The notes beneath the pieces are model-generated. The model was not told the origin of the DNA. It made no database searches and saw only the letters and a list, made by a program, of their open reading frames with translations. A DNA stretch of 64,000 nt from Achromobacter pestifer (lineage in GTDB: Bacteria > Pseudomonadota > Gammaproteobacteria > Burkholderiales > Burkholderiaceae_B): positions 372,001 through 436,000 of the forward strand of contig NZ_CADIJX010000001.1 of assembly GCF_902859625.1 (NCBI RefSeq), read 5' to 3'. Positions 35,406 through 44,562 of this stretch are shown piece by piece (the stretch's first letter is position 1; every line of letters starts with the position of its first letter). The position numbers and the translations under genes were made by a program.

Positions 35406-36338
35406 TTACTCGATGTTCTGCGCCTGTTCGCGCATTTGCTCAATCAGCAGTTTCAAATCCATGGCGGCGCGCGTGACTTCCATGCTGCCTGCCTTGGAAC
35501 CCAGCGTATTGGCTTCGCGGTTCATTTCCTGGAACAGGAAGTCCAGCCGCTTGCCGGCGCTGCCCGCATTCTTCTTGCCAGAGGCAGACTTGCCGCCGCC
35601 GTCGGTCAACAGGTGGCGCAGCTCTTCCAGATGCGAGCGCAGGCGCGACAGTTCTTCCGCCACGTCGATGCGCAGCGCGAACAAATTCGCTTCCTGCGAC
35701 AAGCGTTCGGACAACTCGGCGCCCGAGATATGGGTAAAACCACCCGGGAAAGCCGATTCCACGCTTTCGCGCAGCTTGGCTGCCAGTTTGTCACGGTGGT
35801 CGGCCAGCAACTGGGGCAGGTGAGCCTGCACGATGTCCACGACGCGCGCCACGCCGTCGGCGCATTCACGCATCATGCCAGCCAGGCGTTCGCCTTCGCG
35901 GGCGCGGCCTTCCTGTAATTGGGTCAGCGCTTGCTGGCCGGCTTGCAGGCATGCGGCGCCCCAGAGTTGCGGATCCAGCGCATCGTTGCCGCGCTGGCCA
36001 GGCCAGTTGAAAAGCTCCACCAGGCGGGGCGGGGCGATGTCGGGGACGATGCGGCGGGCAGCTTGCAACTGCTCGGCCAGGCTTTCCAGCCACGCCGGGT
36101 CAAGCTTGGACAGGTCGGTGCTGGCGGTGCGCGTGAACGAGACCCGGATTTCGACTTTGCCGCGCGCCAGATTGGCGGTCAGCAGTTCACGCAGGGGTGT
36201 TTCCACATGCCGCAGTTCATCAGGCAGGCGGAAATACAGGTCAAGAAAGCGGCTGTTGACGCTGCGCAGTTCGATGGCAAGCGTGCCTTGTTCCAAATCT
36301 GCTCGGGCGTTGCCGAAGGCGGTCATGCTGCGAATCAT
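35406..36338 (-). CDS. yicC: YicC-family endoribonuclease
   Basis: A 310-residue protein beginning MIRSMTAFGNARAD, the family signature, with SVNSRFLDLYFRLPDELR, RGKVEIRV and the conserved C-terminal part RLDFLFQEMNREANTLGSKA followed by DLKLLIEQMREQAQNIE, where it ends as YicC proteins do. YicC is an RNA-degrading enzyme linked to stationary-phase survival and turnover of small RNA. It is slightly longer than the roughly 290 residues usual because of a Gly/Ser/Lys-rich insert (GGGKSASGKKNAGSAGK) before the final domain. ATG at 36338 is used; the longer reading overlaps the rph promoter. It is divergent from rph. Confidence 0.95.
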   Translation of the reverse strand: MIRSMTAFGNARADLEQGTLAIELRSVNSRFLDLYFRLPDELRHVETPLRELLTANLARGKVEIRVSFTRTASTDLSKLDPAWLESLAEQLQAARRIVPDIAPPRLVELFNWPGQRGNDALDPQLWGAACLQAGQQALTQLQEGRAREGERLAGMMRECADGVARVVDIVQAHLPQLLADHRDKLAAKLRESVESAFPGGFTHISGAELSERLSQEANLFALRIDVAEELSRLRSHLEELRHLLTDGGGKSASGKKNAGSAGKRLDFLFQEMNREANTLGSKAGSMEVTRAAMDLKLLIEQMREQAQNIE

Positions 36339-36447
36339 GGTGGGCGTTTCCAGGTGATATATCGCGGCAGGATACTCCAACCCGCGATTTCCTGCGGCGC
36401 CAGCCCTTACAATGCGGCGAATCAATATTCATGCCTGGAGTCTGCCT

Positions 36448-37182
36448 GTGACCACTACGCCCACCATCGCTCGTCCGTCCGGCCGTGCCGTTGACGAATT
36501 GCGGCCGTTCAGCCTGGAGCGCGGGTTCACGCGCTACGCCGAGGGGTCGGTGCTGGTGAAAGCCGGCGATACCCATGTGCTGTGCACGGCCAGCGTGCTG
36601 GAGAAGGTGCCGCCGTTCCTGAAAGGCAAGGGCGAAGGTTGGGTGACGGCGGAATACGGCATGCTTCCGCGCGCCACGCATACGCGCGGCGACCGCGAAG
36701 CGGCGCGCGGCAAGCAAAGCGGCCGCACGCAAGAGATCCAACGCCTGATCGGCCGAAGCCTGCGCGCGGTATTCGATATGAAAGCGCTGGGCGAACGCAC
36801 GCTGCATCTGGATTGCGACGTGTTGCAGGCCGACGGCGGCACGCGATGCGCCAGCATCACGGGCGCCTGGGTGGCGGCGGCCGACGCCGTGGCCCTGCTG
36901 ATGAAGCGCGGCGACCTGACGGCAAACCCGATCCGCGACACGGTCGCGGCCGTGTCTGTCGGCTTGGTGCAAGGCCGCTCGGTGCTGGATCTGGACTACA
37001 TGGAAGATTCGGCCTGCGACGCCGACGTCAACGTCATCATGACCGGCAGCGGCGCATTCGTTGAAGTGCAGGGCACGGGCGAAGGCGCAACCTTCACCCG
37101 CGCCGAACTGGACACCATGCTGGTGCTGGCCGAAGGCGGCATCGCCAGCCTGGTCCGGGCGCAACGCGCGGCGCTAGCCTGA
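36448..37182 (+). CDS. rph: Ribonuclease PH
   Basis: A 244-residue phosphorolytic exoribonuclease with [73 protein letters not shown] and the phosphate-site region [20 protein letters not shown], all standard for RNase PH. It trims tRNA 3' ends. The start is GTG at 36448, seven bases after GGAG; the longer ATG reading from 36412 adds residues absent from the family. It is divergent from yicC and is followed by a pair of palindromic repeat elements. Confidence 0.96.
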   Translation: MTTTPTIARPSGRAVDELRPFSLERGFTRYAEGSVLVKAGDTHVLCTASVLEKVPPFLKGKGEGWVTAEYGMLPRATHTRGDREAARGKQSGRTQEIQRLIGRSLRAVFDMKALGERTLHLDCDVLQADGGTRCASITGAWVAAADAVALLMKRGDLTANPIRDTVAAVSVGLVQGRSVLDLDYMEDSACDADVNVIMTGSGAFVEVQGTGEGATFTRAELDTMLVLAEGGIASLVRAQRAALA

Positions 37183-37210
37183 GGCACCACGTTCTCAAGA
37201 TGAAATTGGG

Positions 37211-37276
37211 CGTAGGATGGGTGTAGCGCGAGAAATCGGCGCCAAGAACGCCGATTCCCAGCGCGCGCAACCCATC
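37211..37276 (+). repeat. 66-bp palindromic element, copy A (REP-like)
   Basis: Starts CGTAGGATGGGTGTAGCGCG and ends GCGCGCAACCCATC. The ends pair as GATGGGT/ACCCATC plus GCGCG/CGCGC, and inside AATCGGCG and CGCCGATT form a second stem. GTAG sits at the foot of the stem, as in REP elements. It faces copy B 49 bases away. Confidence 0.85.
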
Positions 37277-37325
37277 AAGCAGCGGTGATTTCGTGGCAGA
37301 GTTAGCCACAACGCAACGGTCGTTT

Positions 37326-37391
37326 GATGGGTTGCGCGCGTTGGATGGCCGCCTTCTTGTTCAGGATATCTCGCGCTACACCCATCCTACG
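37326..37391 (-). repeat. 66-bp palindromic element, copy B (inverted to copy A)
   Basis: Starts GATGGGTTGCGCGCG and ends GCGCTACACCCATCCTACG, the reverse complement arrangement of copy A with a different centre. A and B together give a 181-bp inverted structure filling the gap between rph and the MmgE/PrpD gene (37183-37483), which holds no gene. Confidence 0.85.
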
Positions 37392-37483
37392 GTAACGCGC
37401 CTGGTTATGGACGCGAGAGGCAGCGAGGCCGGGTGATAGAAGCCAGAAGCAACCGTTATCCGTGCCGTCGTTGCGATTTGCCG

Positions 37484-38866
37484 TTATCCGCGTGCTAGCA
37501 GCGCGCCGACCTTTTCCACCTTTTCCAGCCCCCAGATCGTGTCGATCAAGCCGCGCAATTCCTTTTCGGATGCCGCGTCGGCATAACGGCCCAAACTGAG
37601 GGTCTTGTCTTCGATCTCGGGACGGCTCAAGGTGTTGCCGGGGTCGCCCTTGGGTTCGTCCACGCGGCCATGCACGGTGCGGCCATCGCGGGTGGTGACG
37701 GTGACTTTGCCGATCCAGCGTTGCGGATAGGCGCTGTCGACTTCCGGGTCCAGCGCCATTTCAACTTTGCCACGGAAGGCGGCGACCGCCGGGTCATCCA
37801 ATCCCGCGTCGAATTCCGCCAGCCCCGCACGGCCCTGGCGGGCGATCAAGGCCAGCACGGTGCCCATCGAGAACTTGGACTGGTGAACCGTCTGCGGATT
37901 CACGACCGGGCCCAGCACGTCGATGGCGCCTTGGTGAACATGGGCCACCACGTGTTCGACATCGGCTTCGGTCAGGTTGTTGTCGCGCAGCGCTTGTTGC
38001 AGCGCATCGGCAGCCGGGTGGGTATGGCGGCACGACGCATGGAATTTGAATGACGTTTCGATCAGGGCCCAGCGTTCGCCCAGGCGGTCGCAGAGCTTTG
38101 ACGGGTCGGCATCGGTGGACATGCCGGCCGCCATGCCTTGCGGGCCTTCCAGGATGTGACGGGCGCCGGTGAAGCCTTCACGCGCCAGATAGGCGGCGGT
38201 GATGCCGTCGGCGGCAGCCTTGGCCGTGTGCAATTGCTTGGAGTCGGCCGCATCACGCAGGAATTCCCATAGGCCTGCGGCCTGTGTGCCGGCCGAGCCC
38301 AGCGCGTGCAGCATTTGTTCGGGCGTCAGTTTCAAAAGACGTCCGACCGTGACCGCCGCGGCCAACGTGCCCGCAGTGCCGGTCGTGTGGAAGATCTTGT
38401 AGTGCGAGCGGCCCAGGAATTCGCCGACGCGGATGCCGACTTCGTAGCCGGCCACGGCGGCAACAAGCAGATCGCGGCCCGAGCTGCCCAGCGCTTGCGC
38501 GACTGCCAGCGCGGGCGGGAAGACGACGGCGGCCGGGTGGAACACTGACCCGTTATGCACATCGTCCTGCTCAACCACGTGGGCCGCGGCTGCGTTGACC
38601 ATGGCGGCGAACAGGGGCGACGTGCGGCGGCGGGTGATCAGCACTTCGCTGGGGCCGTCGGCGGGTCCCATGGCGGCGGCGTAGCGGTCGATGGCTTGCA
38701 CGGCGCGGGCGGATGCACCGGCCAGGATCGAGGCCAGGCAATCCAGCAACAGGTCTTCGGCGCGGCGCAGGACCGGCGCGGGGATGTCCTCGTAGCGCAG
38801 GTTGGCGGCAAAGGCCGCGAGTTCGGCACTGAGATGGGGGGTATCTTTGGCGGCGTTCATCGGCAT
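37484..38866 (-). CDS. MmgE/PrpD family dehydratase or decarboxylase
   Basis: A 460-residue cytoplasmic protein of the MmgE/PrpD family (2-methylcitrate dehydratase, cis-aconitate decarboxylase). Visible family parts are LLDCLASILAGAS, AAAAHVVEQDDVHNGSVFHPAAVVFPP, FHTTGTAGTLAAAVTVG, FLRDAADSKQLHTAKAAADG, KFHASCRHTHPAADAL and, near the end, KVTVTTRDGRTVHGRVDEPKG. Length is typical. No methylcitrate-cycle genes (prpB, prpC) are near, so PrpD itself is unlikely; a branched or unsaturated carboxylic acid is possible. It starts eight bases after the acyl-CoA dehydrogenase stop, so the two form an operon. Start at 38866 or the second ATG at 38860. Confidence 0.88.
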   Translation of the reverse strand: MPMNAAKDTPHLSAELAAFAANLRYEDIPAPVLRRAEDLLLDCLASILAGASARAVQAIDRYAAAMGPADGPSEVLITRRRTSPLFAAMVNAAAAHVVEQDDVHNGSVFHPAAVVFPPALAVAQALGSSGRDLLVAAVAGYEVGIRVGEFLGRSHYKIFHTTGTAGTLAAAVTVGRLLKLTPEQMLHALGSAGTQAAGLWEFLRDAADSKQLHTAKAAADGITAAYLAREGFTGARHILEGPQGMAAGMSTDADPSKLCDRLGERWALIETSFKFHASCRHTHPAADALQQALRDNNLTEADVEHVVAHVHQGAIDVLGPVVNPQTVHQSKFSMGTVLALIARQGRAGLAEFDAGLDDPAVAAFRGKVEMALDPEVDSAYPQRWIGKVTVTTRDGRTVHGRVDEPKGDPGNTLSRPEIEDKTLSLGRYADAASEKELRGLIDTIWGLEKVEKVGALLARG

Positions 38867-38873
38867 GGTCGGG

Positions 38874-40034
38874 TCAGAAAGAGCGGGGCAGGCCCAGGAT
38901 GTGTTCGGCGACGTAGGACAGGATCAAATTGGTGGAAATAGGCGCCACCTGATACAGCCGCGTCTCGCGGAACTTGCGCTCGACGTCGTACTCCGTCGCA
39001 AAACCAAAGCCGCCATGGAATTGCAGGCAGGCGTTGGCGGCCTCCCAGGACGCATCGGCGGCAAGCAGCTTGGCCATGTTGGCCTGGGCGCCGCAGGGCT
39101 GGTGCGCGTCAAACAGCCGGCAGGCTTCATAGCGCATCAGGCTGGCCGCTTCCACGTTGATGTGGGCGCGGGCGATGGGGAACTGCACGCCCTGGTTCTG
39201 GCCGATGGGGCGGCCGAACACCATGCGTTCCTTGGCGTAGGCCGTCACCTTGTCCACGAACCAGTAGCCGTCGCCAATGCACTCGGCGGCGATCAGCGTG
39301 CGTTCGGCGTTCAGGCCGTCCAGGATGTACTTGAAGCCTTTGCCTTCTTCGCCGATCAGGTTTTCGACGGGGATTTCCAAATTGTCGAAGAACAGTTCGT
39401 TGGTCTCGTGGTTGACCATGTTGGGGATCGGGCGAATCGCCATGCCGTGTTTCACGGCGTGATGCAGGTCCACCAGGAAGATCGACATGCCTTCGGACTT
39501 GCGCGTGACCTGGTCCAGCGGCGTCGTGCGCGCCAGCAGAATCATCAGGTCGGAATGCTGCACGCGCGAAATCCAGACCTTTTGGCCGTTGATGACGTAG
39601 CGGTCGCCGCGGCGCACGGCGGTGGTCTTGATCTTGGTCGTGTCCGTGCCGGTGGTGGGTTCGGTGACGCCCATGGATTGCAGGCGCAGTTCGCCGGCGG
39701 CGATACGGGGCAGATATTCGCGCTTCTGGGCCTCGGAGCCGTGGCGCAGCAGTGTGCCCATGTTGTACATCTGGCCGTGGCAGGCGCCGGAGTTGCCGCC
39801 GCTGCGGTTGATCTCTTCCATGATGACCGATGCTTCGGTCAGGCCCAGGCCCGAACCGCCATATTCCTGCGGAATCAATGCGGCCAGCCAGCCAGCTTCG
39901 GTCAACGCGCGGACAAAGTCATCGGGATAGCCGCGTTCTTCGTCGATCTTGCGGAAATACTCGGAGGGGAACTGGGCGCAAAGGTCGCGCACGGCTTCGC
40001 GGATGTCCTGATAGTCGTGAGAGGCGTGGGGCAT
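38874..40034 (-). CDS. Acyl-CoA dehydrogenase
   Basis: A 386-residue flavoenzyme with the family signatures GVTEPTTGTDTTKIKT (FAD/acyl binding), YVINGQKVWISRVQHSD, ERTLIAAECIGDGYW, GRPIGQNQGVQFPIA and the C-terminal QFHGGFGFATEYDVERKFRE, which contains the likely catalytic Glu. It oxidises an acyl-CoA to the 2-enoyl-CoA using electron-transfer flavoprotein; the chain type is not readable. ATG at 40034 fits the family start; the longer reading adds a non-homologous stretch. It leads an operon with the MmgE/PrpD gene. A perfect palindrome at 40152-40171 lies upstream. Confidence 0.93.
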   Translation of the reverse strand: MPHASHDYQDIREAVRDLCAQFPSEYFRKIDEERGYPDDFVRALTEAGWLAALIPQEYGGSGLGLTEASVIMEEINRSGGNSGACHGQMYNMGTLLRHGSEAQKREYLPRIAAGELRLQSMGVTEPTTGTDTTKIKTTAVRRGDRYVINGQKVWISRVQHSDLMILLARTTPLDQVTRKSEGMSIFLVDLHHAVKHGMAIRPIPNMVNHETNELFFDNLEIPVENLIGEEGKGFKYILDGLNAERTLIAAECIGDGYWFVDKVTAYAKERMVFGRPIGQNQGVQFPIARAHINVEAASLMRYEACRLFDAHQPCGAQANMAKLLAADASWEAANACLQFHGGFGFATEYDVERKFRETRLYQVAPISTNLILSYVAEHILGLPRSF

Positions 40035-40151
40035 AGGGCTGCTGGTTGATGGTGGGAATGGTTCGGTACAGCATCGAATGTGCCGCAAGGGGACGCTGCT
40101 GCCAATTCACAATTCCTTAATACGGGGTTCCTGTTCGCAAAAGCGCGGTTT

Positions 40152-40171
40152 CATGACGAGCGTTCGTCATG
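40152..40171. promoter_or_regulatory. Perfect 20-bp palindrome between acyl-CoA dehydrogenase and chemoreceptor genes
   Basis: CATGACGA-GCGT-TCGTCATG has 8-bp perfect arms. It lies in the divergent 221-bp gap 40035-40255, 118 bases before the dehydrogenase start and 85 before the chemoreceptor start. The form suits a TetR-type repressor, common for acyl-CoA dehydrogenase operons, but no such regulator gene is adjacent. Confidence 0.6.
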
Positions 40172-40255
40172 CGCCTGGCCAGGTTGTGTCAAGAAATTGC
40201 CAAACTGGATGTCCATAATCCGTTGCACTGCGTCTAGGCGCCAGGCTATTTACGG

Positions 40256-41980
40256 ATGGATATGCGGAAAAATCTCAGGGTCACCACGGCGGTATCGGCC
40301 ATTCTGGCGTTGTTTGTGGTGCTGTTCGCCGTGGCGGCGGCGGCGGGCATCGCGGTGCTGCGCGACAACCGCGCCGATATCGAGGCCTTGGGCCGCGGCA
40401 GTATCGAGCGGGCCAGCGATCTGGCCAACATGACGAGCCGCCTGTTCCAGGCGCGAGCCGCGCTGACCGATGCCAAGACGGGCATGGAAGGCGGCCTGGA
40501 AGCCGCCCGCGATGAATCCCTGGCGCAAGCGGACGTACTGCTCAAGCAGGCAGGCGCCAGCCTGGCACGCCTGCGAGACAATCCCGACGTCAGTGCGCAA
40601 GGCGGGCCGTTGTTCGAGCAGGTGTTGAAGGCTTACGGCACGTTCGCCGAGCAGACGCTTCTACCCATGCAGAAAGCCATTCAGGGATGGAACGGCATCG
40701 AGGTCAATCGCCTGGTGGACAAAGTGCTGCCCGCCAGCGGCGCCGCCTACGTCAAGCAGGCGGATGCCTATCAGACCTATTCGCGCGATCAGGGGCAGGC
40801 CGCGGTGGCCGGCGCCAGCCAGACGCTGGAGCGCGTGATCGGGGTGGCGGCGGGCGTGCTGGGCGTGGTGCTGTTGCTGGCCGTGCTGATCCGGCTGGCG
40901 TTCCGCCGCAGCATCCTGCGGCCGTTGAACGAAGCCGGCGCCCACTTTGACCGCATCGCCGACGGCGACTTGACCGGGGCCATCGCCGTCCGTGGCGATA
41001 ACGAGATTGGCGTGCTGTATTCAGCCATGCGCCGCATGCAGACCGGCCTGTCGGCGGCCGTGGCTTCAGTGCGCCACGGTGTCGAGGAAATCCATACCGG
41101 TTCAGGCGAGATCGCAGCAGGCGGGGCCGACATGTCCGACCGCACCGCGCGACAGGCCGGTTCGCTGCAAGAGGCGGCCGCCAACATGACGCAGTTGGCG
41201 CATACCGTTCAGATGACGGCGGGCAACGCCGATCAGGCCAGCCGGCAGGCCGAAAGCGCCACCCGGCTGGCGCAACGCGGCGGTCAAGCGGTGGATGAAG
41301 TCGTGCAGAGCATGCGGGGCATTGCCGATAGCGCACGTCGTATCGGCGAGATCGTGGGCGTAGTGGACAGCATCGCCTTCCAGACGAACATCCTGGCGCT
41401 GAACGCCGCGGTGGAAGCGGCACGGGCGGGCGAACAGGGCAAGGGCTTTGCCGTGGTCGCGGGCGAAGTGCGTTCGTTGGCACAGCGCAGCGCGCAAGCC
41501 GCCAAGGAAATCAAGGGCTTGATCGAGGATTCCGCCTCGCGGGTCGAGGCGGGCGTGCGCCAGGTGAATCTGGCTGGCGACACGATGCGCGATATGGTGG
41601 TGTCGGTTGACCGGGTGACGCAGATCGTGGCCGAGATTTCCAGCGCCACGGCCGAGCAGGCTGCGGGCATCGCGTCGGTGAACGATGCGGTGGCCGATAT
41701 CGAACGCTCCACGCAAGAGAATGCGGCGATGGTCGAACAGACCGCGGCGGCCGCAGCGGCTTTGGAGATTCAGGCGCAAGGCCTGCGCCGCGCGGTGGCG
41801 GTATTCCAGATTGCGCAGGCGGCGCAGAACGCCGCCGCCGTGCAGACCTCAGTCGGCCAATTGCGGCAGGGCGCCACCGGTGTAGCGCTCGATCACCAGC
41901 GACAGGTTCCCATGCTTGACCTTGTGCTTGACATGGGCAGCGGCCGACGCGATGTCCTCCGGGCGGATGCGCTCGCATAG
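40256..41980 (+). CDS. Methyl-accepting chemotaxis protein
   Basis: A 574-residue chemoreceptor: membrane helix at about 11-35, a helical periplasmic sensor (about 36-195), second helix near 195-218, HAMP domain ([18 protein letters not shown]), and a methyl-accepting domain with the hairpin tip [20 protein letters not shown] followed by [20 protein letters not shown]. There is no NWETF pentapeptide. The normal MCP end (AVAVFQIAQ) is followed by about 55 residues that do not look like an MCP; the last 132 bases are read from the opposite strand of the convergent EAL-GGDEF gene. The original stop may have been lost, or the tail is simply tolerated. Start at ATG 40256 or 40262. Confidence 0.9.
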   Translation: MDMRKNLRVTTAVSAILALFVVLFAVAAAAGIAVLRDNRADIEALGRGSIERASDLANMTSRLFQARAALTDAKTGMEGGLEAARDESLAQADVLLKQAGASLARLRDNPDVSAQGGPLFEQVLKAYGTFAEQTLLPMQKAIQGWNGIEVNRLVDKVLPASGAAYVKQADAYQTYSRDQGQAAVAGASQTLERVIGVAAGVLGVVLLLAVLIRLAFRRSILRPLNEAGAHFDRIADGDLTGAIAVRGDNEIGVLYSAMRRMQTGLSAAVASVRHGVEEIHTGSGEIAAGGADMSDRTARQAGSLQEAAANMTQLAHTVQMTAGNADQASRQAESATRLAQRGGQAVDEVVQSMRGIADSARRIGEIVGVVDSIAFQTNILALNAAVEAARAGEQGKGFAVVAGEVRSLAQRSAQAAKEIKGLIEDSASRVEAGVRQVNLAGDTMRDMVVSVDRVTQIVAEISSATAEQAAGIASVNDAVADIERSTQENAAMVEQTAAAAAALEIQAQGLRRAVAVFQIAQAAQNAAAVQTSVGQLRQGATGVALDHQRQVPMLDLVLDMGSGRRDVLRADALA

Positions 41981-43702
41981 GGAAGGCGTGACGGTGAGCG
42001 CGCCCACGCCCAGCGTCACGAAGGGGAAGAAGCGCGGCACGCCATAACGGTCTTCGGCTTCAATGCCGCCGTTATGGCGGCCTTGATCGTCATACAGATC
42101 AATGGCTTGTTCGTTGAATTCGACAATGATGCGCTGTACGCGCTGCATCCAGTCCAGGCTGCGAAACAGCACCACGAAGTCGTCGCCGCCCACGTGCCCA
42201 ACGAAGTCTCGCAGCGGATCGCAATGCCGTTTGACGACTTCGGCGGTCAACATGATCATGTCGTCGCCTCGCCAATAGCCGTATACGTCGTTGAATGGCT
42301 TGAAATTGTTCAGGTCGCCGTAGCAGATCGTGAAGTCGGCGGCATCCTCCAGCAAGGTGGCGATGTGGCGGCTGATGGGGATGTTGCCTGGCAAGGACGT
42401 CAGCGGGTTGGCATAGCGTGCCGCTTCGATCCGCATCTCGGTCACTGAACGCACCAGTGTCTCGCCCGTGGCCAGGCCGTCGTAGCGGCCATCTCGCGTG
42501 ATGATCAAGCCGTCCATCAGGTAGCGCTGGTCTTCCGAGATCAGCACGTGGCTGAGCTGGTCGATGGAAACGTTCAGATCCACCAGCACGGGCTCCGCGT
42601 TCATGAACGTTGAGCAGGCATCGCGGCCGAACAATTCCCGCGTATAGCGCTGAGCGTAGTGCTCCGAGAAATCACGGCGGTTGATGATGCCCACCGGACG
42701 GTTGTCGGCATCGACGACCGCGACGGCGTGCATGTTCTTGTGTTCGATGAACAGCCGGTGCACGTCGTCATTGGTGTGCTTGTTCAGCAACGCCGCAGGC
42801 GCTTCCACGCGCAGGCTGGCGGCGGTGCCGCCCGTGGCGCGCTGGGACAAGGGCGTCGGGCTGCGCACCCGTAGCGAATCGCGCAGAGGCGGCGTCAATT
42901 CGGTCAGCAGCGTTTCTTCGGGCCGGCCGAGGAACCAGCCTTGCGCGTATCGGATGTCCAGATCGCGCACCACGGCCAGGTCTTCCGCGGTTTCGATGCC
43001 TTCGGCGACGATGGCCGTGCCCAGGTGCTGCGCCACTTTCAGGATGGCGCGCACCATGTTCTGCTTGCGATCGCTCTGGCCAATGCCGTCAAAAAAATAG
43101 CGGTCGATCTTCACCAGGTCAGGCTGCATCTCGGACCACAGTTGCAGATTGGAGTTGCCCACGCCGTAATCGTCCAGCGCAATGCGCATGCCACGTTCAC
43201 GCAGGCATGCGAAGGCGTTGCCCAATTCGTTCATGTGATCGGACAGCGGGTCTTGTTCGGTCAGTTCGACGATGATGCTGGACGGCTCCAAGGCGCAATC
43301 CTTCAGCAGGCGCAGGGGCATGTCATCGCCCCACAGCGTCCAGTAGTGGATCAGCGCCGAACCCGACAGGTTGAGGAACAGCTTGCCGGCCGCTTCATTG
43401 TCCTGAAAGCCTTGCGCGCCCGCGCGGAAGCTGGCCAGTTCAAGCTGTGGATGCAGTCCTTGGCGGCGTGCTTCGGCAAACAAGGCGTCGGGAAAGTGCA
43501 GGGCGGTGTTGGCCGGACCCCGGATCAGGCTTTCATGGCCGTAGATGCGGCTGTGCGACAGGTCGACAACGGGCTGGTAGCGGGGCCGCAGCAGTCGTTC
43601 CCGCAGAATGCCGGCAAGGCCGGCGGGGGCAGGCGAGGCGCCCATTGAGGAATGGGGCGCGCGGGCCGCGGCCGGCCGAGACATAGCGTGAAGGGAGGTC
43701 AT
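41849..43702 (-). CDS. EAL-CBS-GGDEF cyclic-di-GMP protein
   Basis: A 617-residue cytoplasmic protein with three parts: an N-terminal EAL domain (about 30-280), a central CBS pair (about 310-430) and a C-terminal GGDEF domain (about 440-610). EAL residues needed for phosphodiesterase activity are present: Glu57 in [40 protein letters not shown] and YAQGWFLG. The GGDEF loop reads GGDDF, the usual active variant. So both hydrolysis and synthesis of c-di-GMP are possible, with the CBS pair as a likely adenine-nucleotide sensor. No signal or membrane segment. It is convergent with the chemoreceptor gene and overlaps its 3' end. The ribosome-binding site is weak. Confidence 0.92.
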   Translation of the reverse strand: MTSLHAMSRPAAARAPHSSMGASPAPAGLAGILRERLLRPRYQPVVDLSHSRIYGHESLIRGPANTALHFPDALFAEARRQGLHPQLELASFRAGAQGFQDNEAAGKLFLNLSGSALIHYWTLWGDDMPLRLLKDCALEPSSIIVELTEQDPLSDHMNELGNAFACLRERGMRIALDDYGVGNSNLQLWSEMQPDLVKIDRYFFDGIGQSDRKQNMVRAILKVAQHLGTAIVAEGIETAEDLAVVRDLDIRYAQGWFLGRPEETLLTELTPPLRDSLRVRSPTPLSQRATGGTAASLRVEAPAALLNKHTNDDVHRLFIEHKNMHAVAVVDADNRPVGIINRRDFSEHYAQRYTRELFGRDACSTFMNAEPVLVDLNVSIDQLSHVLISEDQRYLMDGLIITRDGRYDGLATGETLVRSVTEMRIEAARYANPLTSLPGNIPISRHIATLLEDAADFTICYGDLNNFKPFNDVYGYWRGDDMIMLTAEVVKRHCDPLRDFVGHVGGDDFVVLFRSLDWMQRVQRIIVEFNEQAIDLYDDQGRHNGGIEAEDRYGVPRFFPFVTLGVGALTVTPSLCERIRPEDIASAAAHVKHKVKHGNLSLVIERYTGGALPQLAD

Positions 43703-43730
43703 CGCCGAGGGCGTCAGATACGATCAGTGA

Positions 43731-43764
43731 CAAGATTTATGATCTTGACGACAGATTATGTCTG
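43731..43764. promoter_or_regulatory. Two small inverted repeats with the same loop, upstream of the EAL-GGDEF gene
   Basis: CAAGAT-TTATG-ATCTTG (43731-43747) and CAGA-TTATG-TCTG (43752-43764) follow each other and share the TTATG centre. They lie 29-62 bases before the EAL-GGDEF start, in the 195-bp gap to rdgB, and may be tandem operators. Confidence 0.4.
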
Positions 43765-43897
43765 CGTTGTTGCCACGGCGCGCAATCTTCATGTGCCGTT
43801 GCATCGCCGTCAATCTCGATTCCGATGTCCATCCGGCGCGCAGGGGCATCGGGAACACCGGCGGCGCGCGCAGGCTGCGCCCTATACAATTTGCCTT

Positions 43898-44521
43898 ATG
43901 ACTTCCCCCAAAATCCCCGATTCTCTGCGCCGCGTTGTGCTCGCGTCCAATAATGCAGGCAAGTTGCGCGAGTTTTCCGCCTTGTTTGCCCCCCTGGGCA
44001 TCGAATTGGTCCCCCAAGGCGAATTGGGCGTGCCCGAGGCTGAAGAACCGCATGTCACGTTTGTCGAGAACGCGCTGACCAAGGCACGCCACGCCAGCCG
44101 TCTGACCGGGCTGCCGGCGCTGGCCGATGATTCCGGCCTGTGCGTGGCCGCGCTGGACGGTGCGCCGGGCGTCTATTCGGCCCGCTACGCGAAGATGCAT
44201 GGCGGCGAAAAGTCCGATCAGGCCAACAATGCGTTGTTGGTGCAGAAGCTGGCGGGCCAGGCCGACCGGCGCGCTTGGTATGTCGCGGTGCTGGCGCTGG
44301 TGCGGTCGGAGAATGACCCGTGCCCCCTGATCGGTGAAGGCCTGTGGCATGGCGAGATCATCGATCAGCCCGAAGGCGCGAACGGCTTTGGCTACGATCC
44401 CCATTTCTACTTGCCCGACATGGCGCTGACCGCCGCGACGCTCGATCCCGAGGAAAAGAACCGCGTCAGCCATCGCGCCCGCGCCCTGCGCGAACTGTTG
44501 AGCAAGCTGAGCCAAGCTTAA
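43898..44521 (+). CDS. rdgB: XTP/dITP pyrophosphatase (RdgB/HAM1)
   Basis: A 207-residue enzyme with the HAM1 signatures VVLASNNAGKLREFSALF at the start, HVTFVENALTKARHASRLTG, ALADDSGLCVAALDGAPGVYSARYA, split here: LADDSGLCV, and NGFGYDPHFYLPD, EEKNRVSHRARAL near the end. It hydrolyses non-canonical purine triphosphates (dITP, XTP) to monophosphates to keep them out of DNA. ATG at 43898 is where the family begins; the longer reading is a shadow of the EAL-GGDEF gene. It is followed after 41 bases by hemW, as in many proteobacteria. Confidence 0.96.
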   Translation: MTSPKIPDSLRRVVLASNNAGKLREFSALFAPLGIELVPQGELGVPEAEEPHVTFVENALTKARHASRLTGLPALADDSGLCVAALDGAPGVYSARYAKMHGGEKSDQANNALLVQKLAGQADRRAWYVAVLALVRSENDPCPLIGEGLWHGEIIDQPEGANGFGYDPHFYLPDMALTAATLDPEEKNRVSHRARALRELLSKLSQA

Positions 44522-44562
44522 GGATAAGGAGCGTGGCCGCCACGCCCGCTCCAGGAAACCGC

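Noticed and set aside
40189..40218. Flagellar sigma-28 promoter before the chemoreceptor gene (TCAAGAAA ... GTCCATAA)
   Set aside because: The spacer is 14 bases instead of 11 and the -10 part lacks the GCCGATAA pattern.
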